The notes: generated by a model from the sequence alone, not told the origin. A stretch of 64,000 nucleotides of DNA from Flavobacterium sp. 1 (GCF_002797935.1 NZ_PGER01000001.1:4030001-4094000); one strand, 5' to 3'. Shown: positions 24,424 to 35,224, counted from the first letter of the stretch. Translations and numbers: made by a program.

Positions 24424-27204
24424 TTATTTCTTAATCAATTTTTTAGTCATTGTTTTTTGACCATCATTTATTTCAATAATATAAGTACCAGTACTTAATT
24501 TATTAACGTTGATTGCGTTTTCAGAAAGTTTTCCTGCATCTACTTGTTGTCCTAAATAGTTGATAATTCGGTATGAAACTTTTCTATTGTCAGCCATGCT
24601 AATGTTTACGAAACTGTTAGTTGGGTTTGGATAAATTGTATAATCAAATAAATTATTCTCATTACCCAATTCACTTGCAATTGTATTATTAAATCCTGTT
24701 ATTGCAGCTGCACCAATGTTTACGGTATAATCTTCAACTTCTCCATAAGAGAAAGATTCACAAGCGGTTTGGGCGGCATTATATTTCATAGAAACTCTCA
24801 TTCTGGTAGTTCCAGCCAAGGCAGTTGTTGGTACTGTAAAAGTATAGGACAGATTTGTGCTAAGAGAAGATGATCCTGCTACCATTTGCTCTGAAGTTTC
24901 GAAAGTTCCATTTTGATTAAAATCGATCCAAACTCTCCAATATTCAGTGTATGCTGTACTCGCAAAAGCAGCACTCAAAATTATTGTATTTGAACCGTAA
25001 GGCAAGTTTCCGGTTAAGTTGGTGAAGTTTCCATAACCTGCATTTGCACCAGTAGTATTTGCAATGCCGCCAATTGCTACATAATCAATATATTCATAAG
25101 CAACACTGTTTCCTTTAGAAGTACAATACGTAATTGTTGATGCAGTTGTAGTTACATTAACCGCATTGCTTGCTGTTGAAAGGTTTCCTGCAGCATCTTT
25201 GGCTTTCACTGTAAAAGTATAGGCAGTACTTGCTGTTAAACCGGTTACAGTGTAAGCTAATCCTGTAACAGTTGTTACTAATGTAGTTCCGTTGTAAACA
25301 TTATATCCAGTTACCGCTACATTATCAGTCGAAGCTACCCAAGTCAAATTTGTAGTTGTCGATGTTGTTCCAGCAGCAGCTAAACTTGCAGGTGCTGTTG
25401 GTGCTGTTGTATCAGAAGAACCAGAATAAGCTGCTCCAATACCCACTGCATAAAAAGCATTTGTGGTTGCAATTACTTCTGCTGAACCTGCTCCATAAAG
25501 ATCAGTTGCAGATTGAATTCCATAAGTTCTGGCATTGGCATACGTTGAATTTGCTGACAAATACACACTTTCTAAACGATAGGCTATTTTGGCAGCTTTG
25601 TCAATTGTAATTCCCGTTACATTATAGGCGCTTCCAATGTCATTTGTACCTGATTTACCAACTGATAAAATGTAAAACCAATGGTTTAAAACTCCTGAAT
25701 TTCTATGAACACCACATTGATCATTTGAATTGGATGGGGTGCAACTTACATTGTACCAATTTGTTCCGCCATAAGTATCAGGCTGTCCTTCTGTTTTCGG
25801 ATTACTCATGGATCGCAAAGACAAATGTCCTGTTCTTCTTTCAATATCTTCACCTATAAGCCATGTTGATTTTGCAGGTGCAGCTCTGTATTCAATACAA
25901 GCTCCCCAAATATCGGAGAAAGCTTCGTTCATGGCTCCAGATTCTTTTTGATAGGCAAGATTTGCTGTATAGGTGCAAACTGCATGTCCAATTTCGTGTC
26001 CAGCAACATCCATTGCGGTCAAAATATCAAATCCACCAGTTCCACTTCCATCTCCGTAAGTCATAACACTTCCATTCCAAAAAGCATTGTTGTTGTCAGA
26101 GTAACCAGCAGCTATTAAATTATAATGTACATAGCTTTTTATTTTTGCACCTGCATTGTCATAACTGTTTCTTCCATGAACTGCTGACCAATAATCGTAT
26201 GTCATTTCTGCTCCCCAATGAGCATCTAAGGCTCCATTGTCTTTGTTGGTATTATTGAACTCTGCTGCTGTCCAGTTATTATCGGCATCAGTAAAATTTG
26301 TTGTTGGATAGGTTGCAGTTCTTGCAGAATTATACGTTTGAATTCCATTTCCTCTAGTTCCATCCGATAAAATATAAGACGAACCACTTAAAGTTGTTTG
26401 TAATGTCTGTGTTCCGCTATATCGAGTTGCAGCATTTGCAGCTACAATGGCTAAATTTACTTCATCTAAGTTAGTTGCTTTTTTTTCTGAAGAAGCAGTT
26501 TTCCCACCATGACTAAATTCTCCTAAATGCTTAATAGTAGCATTATAAAATAAAGTTTGTCCAGTTTCGGCATCAATATAAATATCGCCGCGACTTATTG
26601 GATTTGTGGCATATATATCAAATTTATAAGCCAAACGAACATTGTCTTTTTTTCGTTTAAGACCTTGTTCTTCCATTGATGGCAACAAAACAAGCTCGCC
26701 CTTTGGTTTGGAATAATTCATTACAACTGCATCCGCTTCATTCTCCCATAAATAGTTTTTAGCTCCAATTTGATTTAAGGCCTTTTCAAATGCAGCTTCG
26801 GCAGAAAGAGTTGGTTTGATATTCACTTTGTTGATAGCATAATATTCACCACTCATAGACGCTAATTTTCCATTTTTGGAATGAAGACTGTATGTAGCAA
26901 ATTCTACTTTAATTCCTTGGTGATACAATTGAAATTTTTCATGTGTAAAACCATCTTTATCCGATTCTGTTTTGATGTTAGAGAATGTTTGATTTTCATC
27001 TAAACTTAGTTGTTCTTTAAGTGCTTTTTGAAAATCAGATCTTTTATAATCAGACTTTTCATTAAAAGTAATTAAACTTGGAGAGCCATTCTCGGACAAG
27101 TTTTTCTGACTGATGCCTTTTTCGGTTTTTTGTGCAAATGATGAAAAAGAAATCATTGATGTAACAACAGTTAATGCAATGAGTTTTGGTAATTTTTTTT
27201 TCAT
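24424..27204 (-). CDS. secreted M4 (thermolysin-like) metalloprotease with T9SS tail
   Basis: 926 residues: signal peptide, ~220-residue FTP/PepSY-type propeptide, then the thermolysin catalytic domain with zinc motif HEIGH at residues 403-407, downstream [12 protein letters not shown] giving the third zinc ligand, and [12 protein letters not shown] with the catalytic His. After that come a fibronectin type III domain (about 600-690), a GEVED domain (about 745-830, ending [13 protein letters not shown]) and a type IX secretion sorting domain at the end ([14 protein letters not shown], then TKKLIKK). It should be exported by the T9SS to digest external protein. It has its own promoter and terminator. 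Confidence 0.95.
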   Translation of the reverse strand: MKKKLPKLIALTVVTSMISFSSFAQKTEKGISQKNLSENGSPSLITFNEKSDYKRSDFQKALKEQLSLDENQTFSNIKTESDKDGFTHEKFQLYHQGIKVEFATYSLHSKNGKLASMSGEYYAINKVNIKPTLSAEAAFEKALNQIGAKNYLWENEADAVVMNYSKPKGELVLLPSMEEQGLKRKKDNVRLAYKFDIYATNPISRGDIYIDAETGQTLFYNATIKHLGEFSHGGKTASSEKKATNLDEVNLAIVAANAATRYSGTQTLQTTLSGSSYILSDGTRGNGIQTYNSARTATYPTTNFTDADNNWTAAEFNNTNKDNGALDAHWGAEMTYDYWSAVHGRNSYDNAGAKIKSYVHYNLIAAGYSDNNNAFWNGSVMTYGDGSGTGGFDILTAMDVAGHEIGHAVCTYTANLAYQKESGAMNEAFSDIWGACIEYRAAPAKSTWLIGEDIERRTGHLSLRSMSNPKTEGQPDTYGGTNWYNVSCTPSNSNDQCGVHRNSGVLNHWFYILSVGKSGTNDIGSAYNVTGITIDKAAKIAYRLESVYLSANSTYANARTYGIQSATDLYGAGSAEVIATTNAFYAVGIGAAYSGSSDTTAPTAPASLAAAGTTSTTTNLTWVASTDNVAVTGYNVYNGTTLVTTVTGLAYTVTGLTASTAYTFTVKAKDAAGNLSTASNAVNVTTTASTITYCTSKGNSVAYEYIDYVAIGGIANTTGANAGYGNFTNLTGNLPYGSNTIILSAAFASTAYTEYWRVWIDFNQNGTFETSEQMVAGSSSLSTNLSYTFTVPTTALAGTTRMRVSMKYNAAQTACESFSYGEVEDYTVNIGAAAITGFNNTIASELGNENNLFDYTIYPNPTNSFVNISMADNRKVSYRIINYLGQQVDAGKLSENAINVNKLSTGTYIIEINDGQKTMTKKLIKK

Positions 27205-27254
27205 TTTAGTTAGTTTGGTTAATAATTAATTGATTGATTACTTTTTAACAAAAA

Positions 27255-27285
27255 CAAATGTATTTGTTGTGAATTTATTGCAAAA
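27255..27285 (-). promoter_or_regulatory. promoter of the M4 protease gene
   Basis: On the minus strand TTTTG (27281-27285) and TACATTTG (27255-27262) are spaced 18 bp, a good match to the Bacteroidetes consensus, with about 50 bp of leader before the ATG at 27204. Confidence 0.65.
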
Positions 27286-27513
27286 GCGTATAAATACCTG
27301 ATTAATAAATAATTAAATTTTAATTATATTTGAAATTTAGTCCGCAAATTGGCCTTTCGTTTTCCATGAAATAACTATTGAATCTAGGTTTAAAATGATT
27401 TCAAAAAAATATATATTTTTATAATCGGTATGTTTTTTCCAGTTTTTTTTAAGTTTTCAAATTATTTGATTAGGAAGCTGATATAAATCAGTTACGATTC
27501 TTTGAACAATTCT

Positions 27514-27521
27514 TATATTTG
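27514..27521 (+). promoter_or_regulatory. -7 box of the fumarase gene
   Basis: TATATTTG fits TAnnTTTG and lies 24 bases upstream of the ATG at 27546. It overlaps an in-frame upstream start at 27519, which therefore cannot be the real start. The -33 element is weak. The 27205-27513 spacer otherwise holds only the protease promoter. Confidence 0.5.
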
Positions 27522-27545
27522 GCATTCTTTAAAAAAAAACAAACT

Positions 27546-29147
27546 ATGGACTTTATATACCAGGATCCTTATCCTATTTTAAAAGACGATACACAATACC
27601 GTAAAATCACTTCTGATTTTGTAAAAACAGAACAATTAGGAGAACGAGAAATTCTTACTGTTGATCCAAAAGGATTAGAATTATTGGCTCAGGAAGCATT
27701 GAAAGATGTTTCGTTTATGCTGCGTACTTCACATTTGGAAAAATTAAGAGCGATTCTTGATGATCCTGAAGCGACAGACAACGACCGATTTGTGGCTTAT
27801 AATTTATTACAGAATGCAGTTGTAGCTATCGATGGGGAACTGCCTTCTTGCCAAGACACAGGAACTGCGATTGTAATGGCCAAAAAAGGCGAAAATGTAT
27901 ATACAGGAGCTGATGATGCCGAATGGCTTTCAAAAGGGATTTTCAATACGTACCAAGAGCGCAATCTTCGTTATTCGCAAATTGTGCCAATCAGTATGTT
28001 TGAAGAAAAAAATTCAGGTTCTAATCTTCCGGCGCAGATTGATATTTATGCTAAAAAAGGAGCTTCTTACGAGTTTTTGTTTTTAGCAAAAGGTGGCGGT
28101 TCTGCGAATAAAACCTATTTATACCAACAGACAAAATCACTGCTGAATGAAAAATCATTGGATGCTTTCATTCGTGCCAAAATAATGGATTTGGGAACTT
28201 CAGCCTGTCCGCCGTATCACTTGGCTTTAGTGATTGGAGGAACCTCAGCGGAAGCGAATTTAGCAACTGTAAAAAAAGCATCCGCAGGTTATTTAGACCA
28301 TTTGCCAACAACTGGAAACATGGCAGGTCAGGCATTTCGTGACTTAGAATGGGAAAAAAGAGTACAGTTAATCTGCCAGCAAAGTGCAATTGGAGCACAA
28401 TTTGGCGGAAAATATTTTACGCATGATGTTCGTGTAATCCGTTTGCCTCGCCACGCAGCTTCTTGTCCGGTTGGATTGGGAGTTTCCTGTTCGGCTGATA
28501 GAAATATCAAAGGCAAAATTACCAAAGATGGTATTTTTGTAGAACAATTGGAAGTAAATCCAAAACGTTTACTGCCTGAAACTGCTCCACATTTGGAACC
28601 AGCTGTCGAAATTGATTTGAATCAGCCAATGGCAGATATACTTAAAAAATTATCTCAATATCCTATCAAAACACGTTTGAAATTAAACGGAACTTTGATT
28701 GTAGCCCGTGATATCGCTCACGCTAAAATCAAAGAATTACTGGATGCCGGCAAACCAATGCCGGAATACTTTAAAAACCATCCAATCTATTACGCAGGTC
28801 CGGCTAAAACACCAGAAGGAATGGCTTCGGGAAGTTTTGGACCAACAACTGCAGGAAGAATGGACGTTTACGTAGAGGAATTCCAAAAGAATGGCGGAAG
28901 CATGGTAATGCTTGCCAAAGGAAACAGAACCAAAGACGTGATGAATGCTTGTAAAACTTACGGCGGATTCTATTTGGGTTCTATCGGTGGTCCCGCAGCA
29001 ATCTTAGCTAAAGAGAATATTCTTTCGGTTGAGGTAGTTGATTTTGAAGAATTAGGCATGGAAGCCGTTCGTAAAATCACCATTAAAGATTTCCCCGCTT
29101 TTATTATCACTGATGATAAAGGGAATGATTTCTTTTCGAATTTGTAG
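27546..29147 (+). CDS. class I fumarate hydratase
   Basis: 533 residues from [10 protein letters not shown]. Iron-sulfur type fumarase, converting fumarate to malate in the TCA cycle. Cysteines for the [4Fe-4S] cluster sit in [20 protein letters not shown] and [11 protein letters not shown], and the C-terminal β-domain has [24 protein letters not shown] with the catalytic signature. The enzyme is cytoplasmic and oxygen-sensitive in most species. It is transcribed alone and ends in a strong terminator. Confidence 0.95.
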   Translation: MDFIYQDPYPILKDDTQYRKITSDFVKTEQLGEREILTVDPKGLELLAQEALKDVSFMLRTSHLEKLRAILDDPEATDNDRFVAYNLLQNAVVAIDGELPSCQDTGTAIVMAKKGENVYTGADDAEWLSKGIFNTYQERNLRYSQIVPISMFEEKNSGSNLPAQIDIYAKKGASYEFLFLAKGGGSANKTYLYQQTKSLLNEKSLDAFIRAKIMDLGTSACPPYHLALVIGGTSAEANLATVKKASAGYLDHLPTTGNMAGQAFRDLEWEKRVQLICQQSAIGAQFGGKYFTHDVRVIRLPRHAASCPVGLGVSCSADRNIKGKITKDGIFVEQLEVNPKRLLPETAPHLEPAVEIDLNQPMADILKKLSQYPIKTRLKLNGTLIVARDIAHAKIKELLDAGKPMPEYFKNHPIYYAGPAKTPEGMASGSFGPTTAGRMDVYVEEFQKNGGSMVMLAKGNRTKDVMNACKTYGGFYLGSIGGPAAILAKENILSVEVVDFEELGMEAVRKITIKDFPAFIITDDKGNDFFSNL

Positions 29148-29183
29148 ATTTTAACTCCAAAGTTTATAAAGATTTATACAATG

Positions 29184-29223
29184 AGACCGTTTATTCTTAA
29201 TGAGTAAACGGTCTTTATTTTTT
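29184..29223. terminator. terminator after fumarase
   Basis: AGACCGTTTA (29184-29193) and TAAACGGTCT (29205-29214) form a 10-bp stem with an 11-nt loop and a T-rich tail to 29223. The T-run touches the stop of the convergent gene at 29222, so it probably also ends that transcript. Confidence 0.8.
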
Positions 29224-29740
29224 ATAAGTTGTCCGTGATATTTTTTTGACAATAACAAATTGATAAATGAGGCTGCATAGGAAACATTAGAGTTTCCAAT
29301 CCATTCAATTCTTCAATGTTTTTAGAAATCAAATAGTTACCTTCCATAATATCAATTAATGTTAGTAGCGGAGAGTAAAAAGTTATACCTATTTTATGCT
29401 TTGATATATCAGTGATGTCTGTATTAATAATGTCTAATTGGAAATTGGAAAAAGGAAAATAATTATTCCCTAATACATCCGTAACCCTATGAAGATTTCC
29501 TTTTAATTGCTCAACATAACTATTTGCAGCAATGCCTACTAAGTAATGCAGCTGAACTGCTTTTTCATTTTCGGTTAATAATTCTCTAAAGGTGTTTTTG
29601 GGATTTTCCTTCGAATTGAATTGCTGATTTTGCATCAGATATTCTTTGAATGTATCTTCCCAAACATATTTATCCCATAGGAATGCTGAACTGCTGTCAA
29701 TCACAATTCGGTAGGCCAATCGTATTTTAGCTTTGTGCAT
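29222..29740 (-). CDS. hypothetical protein following the pirin-like gene
   Basis: 172 residues; I recognise no family. It has no signal peptide or membrane helix. N-terminus KIRLAYRIVIDSSSAFLWDKYVW, middle HYLVGIAANSYVEQLKGNLHRV, later HKIGITFYSPLLTLIDIMEGNYLI. The C-terminus ends HLSICYCQKN. It starts 6 bp after the pirin-like gene and ends at the fumarase terminator, so it is the last gene of a three-gene operon. No function proposed. Confidence 0.6.
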   Translation of the reverse strand: MHKAKIRLAYRIVIDSSSAFLWDKYVWEDTFKEYLMQNQQFNSKENPKNTFRELLTENEKAVQLHYLVGIAANSYVEQLKGNLHRVTDVLGNNYFPFSNFQLDIINTDITDISKHKIGITFYSPLLTLIDIMEGNYLISKNIEELNGLETLMFPMQPHLSICYCQKNITDNL

Positions 29741-29746
29741 AATGCT

Positions 29747-30445
29747 TTATAAATTTTCTGTTGGAACTTCAAACAGTAACAAAATGGCATTTTCTGAGAG
29801 CGCTTCCCATTCTACAGTTTCTATTTTTCTTAGGCTCAAGCCGTCTTTTTCCTGCAATAATCTGTTTTCTACTTCAAATGCGCCGTTGATTACAAATATA
29901 AATACTCCGTTCAAATTATTTTTCAAAACATAAAACCCTTCTTTTCTTCCATCATAAATACCGATGAAACCCACAGTGCTAGAAAATTCAAAAAGCAAAT
30001 CCATTTTATTCCTTTCAGAAAAACCAAAATCAAATCGATTGTAAGTTGGATTAAAATTGGCCGTTTTTGCCGAAAATCGAATCTCTAAATAACTTACATT
30101 TTCTAAATCATAAGGATTGGAAATTTCAAATGATGTCCCTTTTTGAGCTGAAATATGCTTGATTTGTTCGATTCTAATGAAATCAATATTGCCTAAAATG
30201 TCTTTGTATTCGATTCCGCCAAAAAGCGGTAAGAGCATTATTTCGGTATTAGCATCAATGTATGTAAATGTTTTACACAAAGGAGCTATTTTGACTTCAT
30301 TTAAAACCTTCAAAGTGCCAAATGGTTTTCTGGATGCATCTTGATAGCTTTCAAAATTGAAAGTTGCTAAATTTAGAAAACCATCCAATTCAGAAATTCC
30401 ACGCAAATCGGATTTATAAATTTGGGCAGGTATCTGTTTGATCAT
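29747..30445 (-). CDS. pirin-like bicupin protein
   Basis: 232 residues with a two-cupin layout. The first half carries EIMLLPLFGGIEYKDILGN and EISNPYDLENVSYLEIRF, which resemble the pirin/quercetinase (YhaK/YhhW) family phrase that has PLxGxL followed by NPY...; the second half carries GVFIFVINGAFEVENRLLQEKDGLSL and ALSENAILLLFEVP, the C-terminal cupin. The usual metal-binding histidines of the N-terminal cupin are not evident, so it may lack dioxygenase activity. It lies between an intradiol dioxygenase-like gene and the 172-aa unknown. Confidence 0.6.
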   Translation of the reverse strand: MIKQIPAQIYKSDLRGISELDGFLNLATFNFESYQDASRKPFGTLKVLNEVKIAPLCKTFTYIDANTEIMLLPLFGGIEYKDILGNIDFIRIEQIKHISAQKGTSFEISNPYDLENVSYLEIRFSAKTANFNPTYNRFDFGFSERNKMDLLFEFSSTVGFIGIYDGRKEGFYVLKNNLNGVFIFVINGAFEVENRLLQEKDGLSLRKIETVEWEALSENAILLLFEVPTENL

Positions 30446-30473
30446 TTTTAGAAACTAAAAAATTAACTTCCGG

Positions 30474-31226
30474 CTATCCGGCTACGTTTATCGTGTGTGT
30501 CAAAGCAAAACCGTCTGCAACACTTCCTGTAACTGTTGACATTTCATTAGCTGTAGAATCCGAAAACACATTATCTGATGCATTATAGGTATATCCGGAA
30601 AGTCCTTTAGTATACCCATTGGCACTTGAAGCATTTACCAGAGCCACAGCACTTCCAGAACCTTCAGGGAATGCAATTTGGGTCACCAACAACGATGTTC
30701 CCGATGAATTGTATATGTGAACATGTATGTGTGTCGCCCTACCGCTGTACCATCCTGGAAAAATAGATGTAAAATGCACCAATCCATTAGCATCGGTGGT
30801 CTGTCTTCCTCTCAAAAAATGTACTGAAGTAAAATCTGCGCTTTGCATTGAAGTCCCGCCGTACTCAGAATAATAGCCATCTTTGTCACAATGCCAAATA
30901 TCCACAATTGCTCCAGCCAATGCTGCACAGCTCGCATTGGTGTTTTTTATGGTGATATTAATAGTAAATGGTATGCCTGTTCGGTCACTCGCAATGTTGG
31001 ATGTAACCAATGAACCAGGCGTTTTTGTCGGGAATGGACCTGCGGTTTCTGATGCAGTAACCGAACACGTGCCACTAGAAGAGGTTCCTCCTGTATCAGT
31101 TGCTTGAGCTGTATCAGACGAAGAAGGAGTACTGCTGTCATCATTGCTGCAGCCTTTAATTACAGGAATAGTGAACGCTCCTAATCCTACCAATCCTAAT
31201 CCTCTTAAAAAATCTTTTCTTTCCAT
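30474..31226 (-). CDS. exported intradiol ring-cleavage dioxygenase-like protein
   Basis: 250 residues. The N-terminus RKDFLRGLGLVGLGAFTIP with a cysteine at GCSNDD suggests a lipoprotein (Tat-like twin Arg is absent). A Ser/Thr-rich linker follows. The domain is that of protocatechuate/catechol dioxygenases: the iron ligands are Tyr in WHCDKDGYYSEY and Tyr plus two His in GWYSGRATHIHVHI. The substrate is unknown; extracellular versions occur in several bacteria. It is first of a three-gene operon with the pirin-like and 172-aa genes. Confidence 0.85.
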   Translation of the reverse strand: MERKDFLRGLGLVGLGAFTIPVIKGCSNDDSSTPSSSDTAQATDTGGTSSSGTCSVTASETAGPFPTKTPGSLVTSNIASDRTGIPFTINITIKNTNASCAALAGAIVDIWHCDKDGYYSEYGGTSMQSADFTSVHFLRGRQTTDANGLVHFTSIFPGWYSGRATHIHVHIYNSSGTSLLVTQIAFPEGSGSAVALVNASSANGYTKGLSGYTYNASDNVFSDSTANEMSTVTGSVADGFALTHTINVAG

Positions 31227-31358
31227 ACTAATTACATTTTTAGGGTTACAGCTGTAAAAGTATTTAAACTCATAAATGGATTATAATTTATGAGGTAATG
31301 CGATGATTTTAAGAGGTAAATAGGGTAAAAATGTCTTTTTTTAACGAAAGGAAATGCA

Positions 31359-32048
31359 TTATTGTTTATTGAGCAAAGCAAAAAATGTGGTTTCATAACT
31401 CGCACTTACCGGAATTTCTTCATCGCCGATGTAGATTATTTTGTTCCGCACTTTTTCTATTTTGGAAATAGAAACAATAAAAGAGCGATGCACTCTTATG
31501 AATTCAGTCTCTGGAAGTTTTTGTAATAAGGCTTTCATAGTCATTCTGGCCACAATTGCTTTTTGATGCTGAATGTGGATTTTAAGATAATCATCAAGTC
31601 CTTCAATGAATAATATGTCCGAGAGCAGAATTTTTATCAGGCTGTAATCGGCACGGATAAAAAGGTATTGCTGTTCTGGTTTTTGATTTTGCGCTTTCCA
31701 TTGCGAATAGGCTTTTTCGACTGCCTGTTCAAACCGTGCAAACGAAATAGGTTTCAAAAGATAATCGGTGGCACTCAATGTAAATCCTTCTACAGCATAT
31801 TCAGAATAGGCCGTTGTGAATATCACCATGGTTTTGTGAGGTAATTTTTTGTAAAAATCAATACCCGAAATAGCTGGCATATTAATGTCTAAAAACAATA
31901 AATCGACAGGATATTTTTTTAAATATTTGAGTGCATCTTCCGATTTTGTAAATGTTTTTTCTAAATTGATGACGTCAATTTTATTACAAAAACTTTGCAA
32001 AACGTCAAGCGCTGGCGGTTCATCATCAAGGGCAATTGCTTTTATCAT
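31359..32048 (-). CDS. LytTR-type response regulator
   Basis: 229 residues. An N-terminal receiver domain (AIALDDEPPALDVLQ; phospho-acceptor Asp in LLFLDINMP; Lys in LLKPISFARF) is followed by a LytTR DNA-binding domain (YSLIKILLSDILFIEGLDDYLKIH, RVHRSFIVSISKIEKV). It overlaps the upstream kinase gene by 4 bp (ATGA), so they form a coupled two-component pair. Targets are unknown; it lies upstream of the dioxygenase operon on the same strand, and could regulate it. Confidence 0.93.
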   Translation of the reverse strand: MIKAIALDDEPPALDVLQSFCNKIDVINLEKTFTKSEDALKYLKKYPVDLLFLDINMPAISGIDFYKKLPHKTMVIFTTAYSEYAVEGFTLSATDYLLKPISFARFEQAVEKAYSQWKAQNQKPEQQYLFIRADYSLIKILLSDILFIEGLDDYLKIHIQHQKAIVARMTMKALLQKLPETEFIRVHRSFIVSISKIEKVRNKIIYIGDEEIPVSASYETTFFALLNKQ

Positions 32049-33160
32049 CCTACTTTTAGAGTTAAGGTTACCTGATATGTTTTTGGATTATCATCAATTG
32101 CCAAGACATGATTGTTAGGATACAAGAGAGAGAGTCTTTCAATCGAATTCTGCAAACCAATTCCACTATCAGTTTGTATGGACTGCACTTTATTGTTAGA
32201 AACAAATAAAGTCAGATACTCTCCAACAATGGTAATCCGAATACAAATTTCGGAATTCTCATTTGGATTTACTCCGTGTTTGAAAGCGTTTTCAATAAAT
32301 GAGATTAAAATAAGCGGCGTAATGGCTTTACCAAACGAATTTCCTTCCATTGTATAATCAATAGTTACCGTCTTTCCCAGTCGGGTTTTTTGCAGTTGTA
32401 TATAATTGCTGATATAATTGATTTCTTTATCTAAGGCAATAACATCATCATTAGCATTGGTAATAATATACCGCATTAATTCGGATAACTGCACCACAGC
32501 ATCGGCAGTTTTGTCGTCTTTTTTTATCGCCAATGAATAGATGCTGTTCAGCGTATTGAATAAGAAATGAGGATTTATCTGCGCTTTCAAAAAAGACAAT
32601 TCGGATTTCATTCTATCTTCTTCAACTTTTTGAAGCCTAATTTTTATGGCAATAAACAAACTCGAAATAACCCCAATAAGATAAACCAAAATAGTATGTC
32701 CGTATTGTGTAGGCGGTCCGCCAAAATGAGTTAAATTTTTAAATTCTGATGGGTGTATTTTATGAGATAATGGAGCATTTGAGGGATTAAAACCTGTGGG
32801 TTTTGGAGGATGCATATCAATCAAAGGAGGTTGTTTATGATTTCTGAAATCCAAAAAATTTAGATCTGGAGTATCAAAAATGTTAGATATCCAAAGGAAA
32901 AACAATAAAAAACAAACCAGAATGATAACATAATGAATTTGTTTTTCTTTAAAATAAATCTTTGGAATTAGAACATAATAATTGAAATAGAAGAATATCA
33001 ACAACAAAAAATAGATAAAAAAGTAAATTCTGTCGTGCGGATTGCTTGCTAATTTGGGTAAACTAAAAATACTCCCGGCAGCAGTGAAGGCATATGGCAG
33101 AAACAGGAATATAAAGCACAGACAAAAGTGCATTATACAAAAGGAAATATTTTTTTTCAT
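32045..33160 (-). CDS. LytS-like sensor histidine kinase
   Basis: 371 residues from the ATG at 33160 (a TTG-initiated extension is rejected). Four N-terminal transmembrane helices (CIMHFCLCFIFLFLPYAF, FFIYFLLLIFFYFNYYVL, IILVCFLLFFLWI, ILVYLIGVISSLFIAI) precede a His_kinase domain with HFLFNTLNSIYSLAI, whose first His is the phospho-acceptor, and an ATPase region ending NAFKHG..., SNNKV and GIGLQNSIERL. This is the LytS/YehU type and pairs with the downstream LytTR regulator. The signal is unknown. Confidence 0.92.
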   Translation of the reverse strand: MKKNISFCIMHFCLCFIFLFLPYAFTAAGSIFSLPKLASNPHDRIYFFIYFLLLIFFYFNYYVLIPKIYFKEKQIHYVIILVCFLLFFLWISNIFDTPDLNFLDFRNHKQPPLIDMHPPKPTGFNPSNAPLSHKIHPSEFKNLTHFGGPPTQYGHTILVYLIGVISSLFIAIKIRLQKVEEDRMKSELSFLKAQINPHFLFNTLNSIYSLAIKKDDKTADAVVQLSELMRYIITNANDDVIALDKEINYISNYIQLQKTRLGKTVTIDYTMEGNSFGKAITPLILISFIENAFKHGVNPNENSEICIRITIVGEYLTLFVSNNKVQSIQTDSGIGLQNSIERLSLLYPNNHVLAIDDNPKTYQVTLTLKVG

Positions 33161-33336
33161 AATCAAATTAATTCTTCAAAAGTATGATTATTAAGCCTTC
33201 TAATAAAATTATTGCGGTAGAATTGAGTATTATTAAGGCTGTTTAACTGTGAATTGCAAAATTTAATTGAATCAATTATTGTTTATTTTATAGATTAGCT
33301 CTGTAATTTGGGTAAATAAATGGTCTTATTTGAAAC

Positions 33337-33366
33337 AAAAAGAACAACTCCGTTGAGTTGCTCTTT
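33337..33366 (-). terminator. terminator after the CoA-transferase operon
   Basis: On the minus strand CAACTC pairs with GAGTTG around CCGTT-like loop, extended by a further AAAGAA/CTCTTT-type pairing with one mismatch, then a T-run (TTCTTTTTG). It lies 15 bp past the scoB stop. Confidence 0.7.
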
Positions 33367-33381
33367 ATAAAATTAATGCTT

Positions 33382-34041
33382 CTATTCAATTAGCATTTCT
33401 GGAATGTCCCCTTCTATAATCAAGTTGGCTTCGGTAGAAGCGATAATATGTTCTACCGTGACTCCCGGAGCTCTTTCCAGCAGTTTAAATCCTTGAGGCG
33501 TGATTTCTAAAACGGCCAATTCCGTTACTATTTTTTTTACACAGCCAACTCCTGTTAATGGCAAAGTGCATTTTTTTAATATTTTGGATTCTCCTGCTTT
33601 ATTGACATGCATCATCGCCACAATGATATTTTCTGCCGAAGCTACCAAGTCCATGGCTCCTCCCATCCCTTTAACCATTTTTCCTGGGATTTTCCAGTTG
33701 GCAATATCCCCTTTTTCAGAAACTTCCATAGCACCAAGAATGGTTAAATCGACATGCTGTCCCCGAATCATACCAAAACTTGTGGCAGAGTCAAAAAAAG
33801 AAGCTCCTGGCAAAGTGGTGATGGTTTGTTTTCCTGCGTTGATAATATCAGCATCTTCATCTCCTTCAAAAGGGAAAGGTCCCATACCCAGAACGCCATT
33901 TTCGCTTTGAAATTCAACATCAATTCCTTTCGGAATATAGTTTGCCACCAAAGTTGGTATTCCGATGCCTAGATTCACGAAATAACGGTCTTTCAATTCT
34001 TTCGCAATACGTTTTGCAATTCCTATTTTATCTAAAGCCAT
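33382..34041 (-). CDS. scoB: 3-oxoacid CoA-transferase, subunit B
   Basis: 219 residues. Together with subunit A transfers CoA between succinyl-CoA and 3-oxoacids such as acetoacetate. The catalytic glutamate is in EFQSENGVLGMGPFP, the SENG signature of β subunits; KGMGGAMDLVASAENIIVAM is also typical. It is 86 bp downstream of the A subunit on the same strand, and a terminator follows. Cytoplasmic. Confidence 0.94.
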   Translation of the reverse strand: MALDKIGIAKRIAKELKDRYFVNLGIGIPTLVANYIPKGIDVEFQSENGVLGMGPFPFEGDEDADIINAGKQTITTLPGASFFDSATSFGMIRGQHVDLTILGAMEVSEKGDIANWKIPGKMVKGMGGAMDLVASAENIIVAMMHVNKAGESKILKKCTLPLTGVGCVKKIVTELAVLEITPQGFKLLERAPGVTVEHIIASTEANLIIEGDIPEMLIE

Positions 34042-34127
34042 GTGTTTTTTGTTTAAAAGTAAAAATCTAAAAGAGAAAAAAAACGAAATAATCTAAAAAT
34101 TATTTTCTAAAATCTGCAGTCTAAAAC

Positions 34128-34829
34128 CTATTCTCTTTTTCTTGTTGTGCGTTGCTCAATTCTTTTCTCGAACTTTTCCCCTTGGAAAATGCGCTGTACT
34201 AAAATACCTGAAACATGAATTTGGTTAGGATCTAATGTTCCGGCTTCGACCAATTCCTCTACTTCAGCCACGGTAATTTTGGCAGCTCCAGCCATTGCTG
34301 GGTTAAAGTTTCTGGCCGTTCCTTTGAAGATGAGGTTTCCTGCAGTGTCGCCTTTCCAAGCTTTTACAATCGCAAAATCAGCTTTGAAGGCGTGTTCCAT
34401 AATGTGCATTTTACCATTGAATTCGCGAACTTCTTTACCTTCAGCAATTTCGGTTCCATAGCCAGCTGGAGTGAAAAAGGCTGGAATACCGGCTTGTGCC
34501 GCACGACATCTTTCGGCCAAAGTTCCTTGTGGGATAAGGTCTACTTCAAGCTCTCCAGAAAGCATTTGGCGTTCAAATTCGGCATTTTCGCCTACATAGG
34601 AAGAGATCATTTTTTTGATTTGTTTTTTTTGCAAAAGCAGACCAAGTCCAAAATCATCTACTCCGGCGTTATTGGAAATGCAGGTTAGGTTTTTGGTTTC
34701 TTTTTGAACTAATTCGGCTATGGAATTTTCAGGAATACCGCACAATCCGAAACCGCCAAGCATAAGGGTCATTCCGTTTTCAATCCCCTGAAGTGCTTCC
34801 TGTACAGTATTAACTTTTTTGTTGATCAT
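34128..34829 (-). CDS. scoA: 3-oxoacid CoA-transferase, subunit A
   Basis: 233 residues. Signature of the α subunit: [15 protein letters not shown], then [43 protein letters not shown] and [14 protein letters not shown]. With scoB it forms an α2β2-type transferase for ketone-body or branched catabolism. The C-terminus ends in a basic EQRTTRKRE tail. Upstream 395 bp carry no gene. Confidence 0.94.
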   Translation of the reverse strand: MINKKVNTVQEALQGIENGMTLMLGGFGLCGIPENSIAELVQKETKNLTCISNNAGVDDFGLGLLLQKKQIKKMISSYVGENAEFERQMLSGELEVDLIPQGTLAERCRAAQAGIPAFFTPAGYGTEIAEGKEVREFNGKMHIMEHAFKADFAIVKAWKGDTAGNLIFKGTARNFNPAMAGAAKITVAEVEELVEAGTLDPNQIHVSGILVQRIFQGEKFEKRIEQRTTRKRE

Positions 34830-35224
34830 GATAATTCCTATATGGGTTTATTTTTTGATTATATAAACTATTATTATTTTAGGTCATAAAAAATCAATAT
34901 CAACTGATAATATCGAATTTTTAAGTCAAATTTAGTAAAATAATCGCATTAATCTGTTCTCTGCAGTTTTTTTAAATCCTGATTTTTTTAAACTGGTATG
35001 ACAAAATAAATATGATGGTCTGCAGAATTTGCGTGAGGGGTTACTTCACCATACATCTATTTTTCATAGGAGTTCAGTGAACTACGTTTGAAGCAATCCG
35101 CCGCTGCGGAGCGGATAGCCCGACAGCAATAGAAAAAGGAGCCGAATAAGCGAATGCTATATTTGGCTCCTTTTTCTATTGCTGTCACGCCCTAATAATT
35201 TTTATAGGTGTGATATATGATGTT
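34830..35224. other. gene-free spacer with a REP-like hairpin
   Basis: No coding signal is seen here. The right third contains an extragenic palindrome (35100-35186) described separately. The left part is AT-rich and may hold the scoA promoter, but I see no clear consensus. Confidence 0.5.
35100..35186. repeat. REP-like extragenic hairpin with a perfect 22-bp stem
   Basis: Arms 35122-35143 and 35165-35186 are perfectly complementary over 22 bases around a 21-nt loop, preceded by a smaller CCGC/GCGG stem (35101-35114). The core phrase GCGGATAGCCCGAC is, to my memory, common in intergenic repeats of flavobacteria. It lies 38 bp past the PBP1A stop and could serve as its transcription end. Confidence 0.85.
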
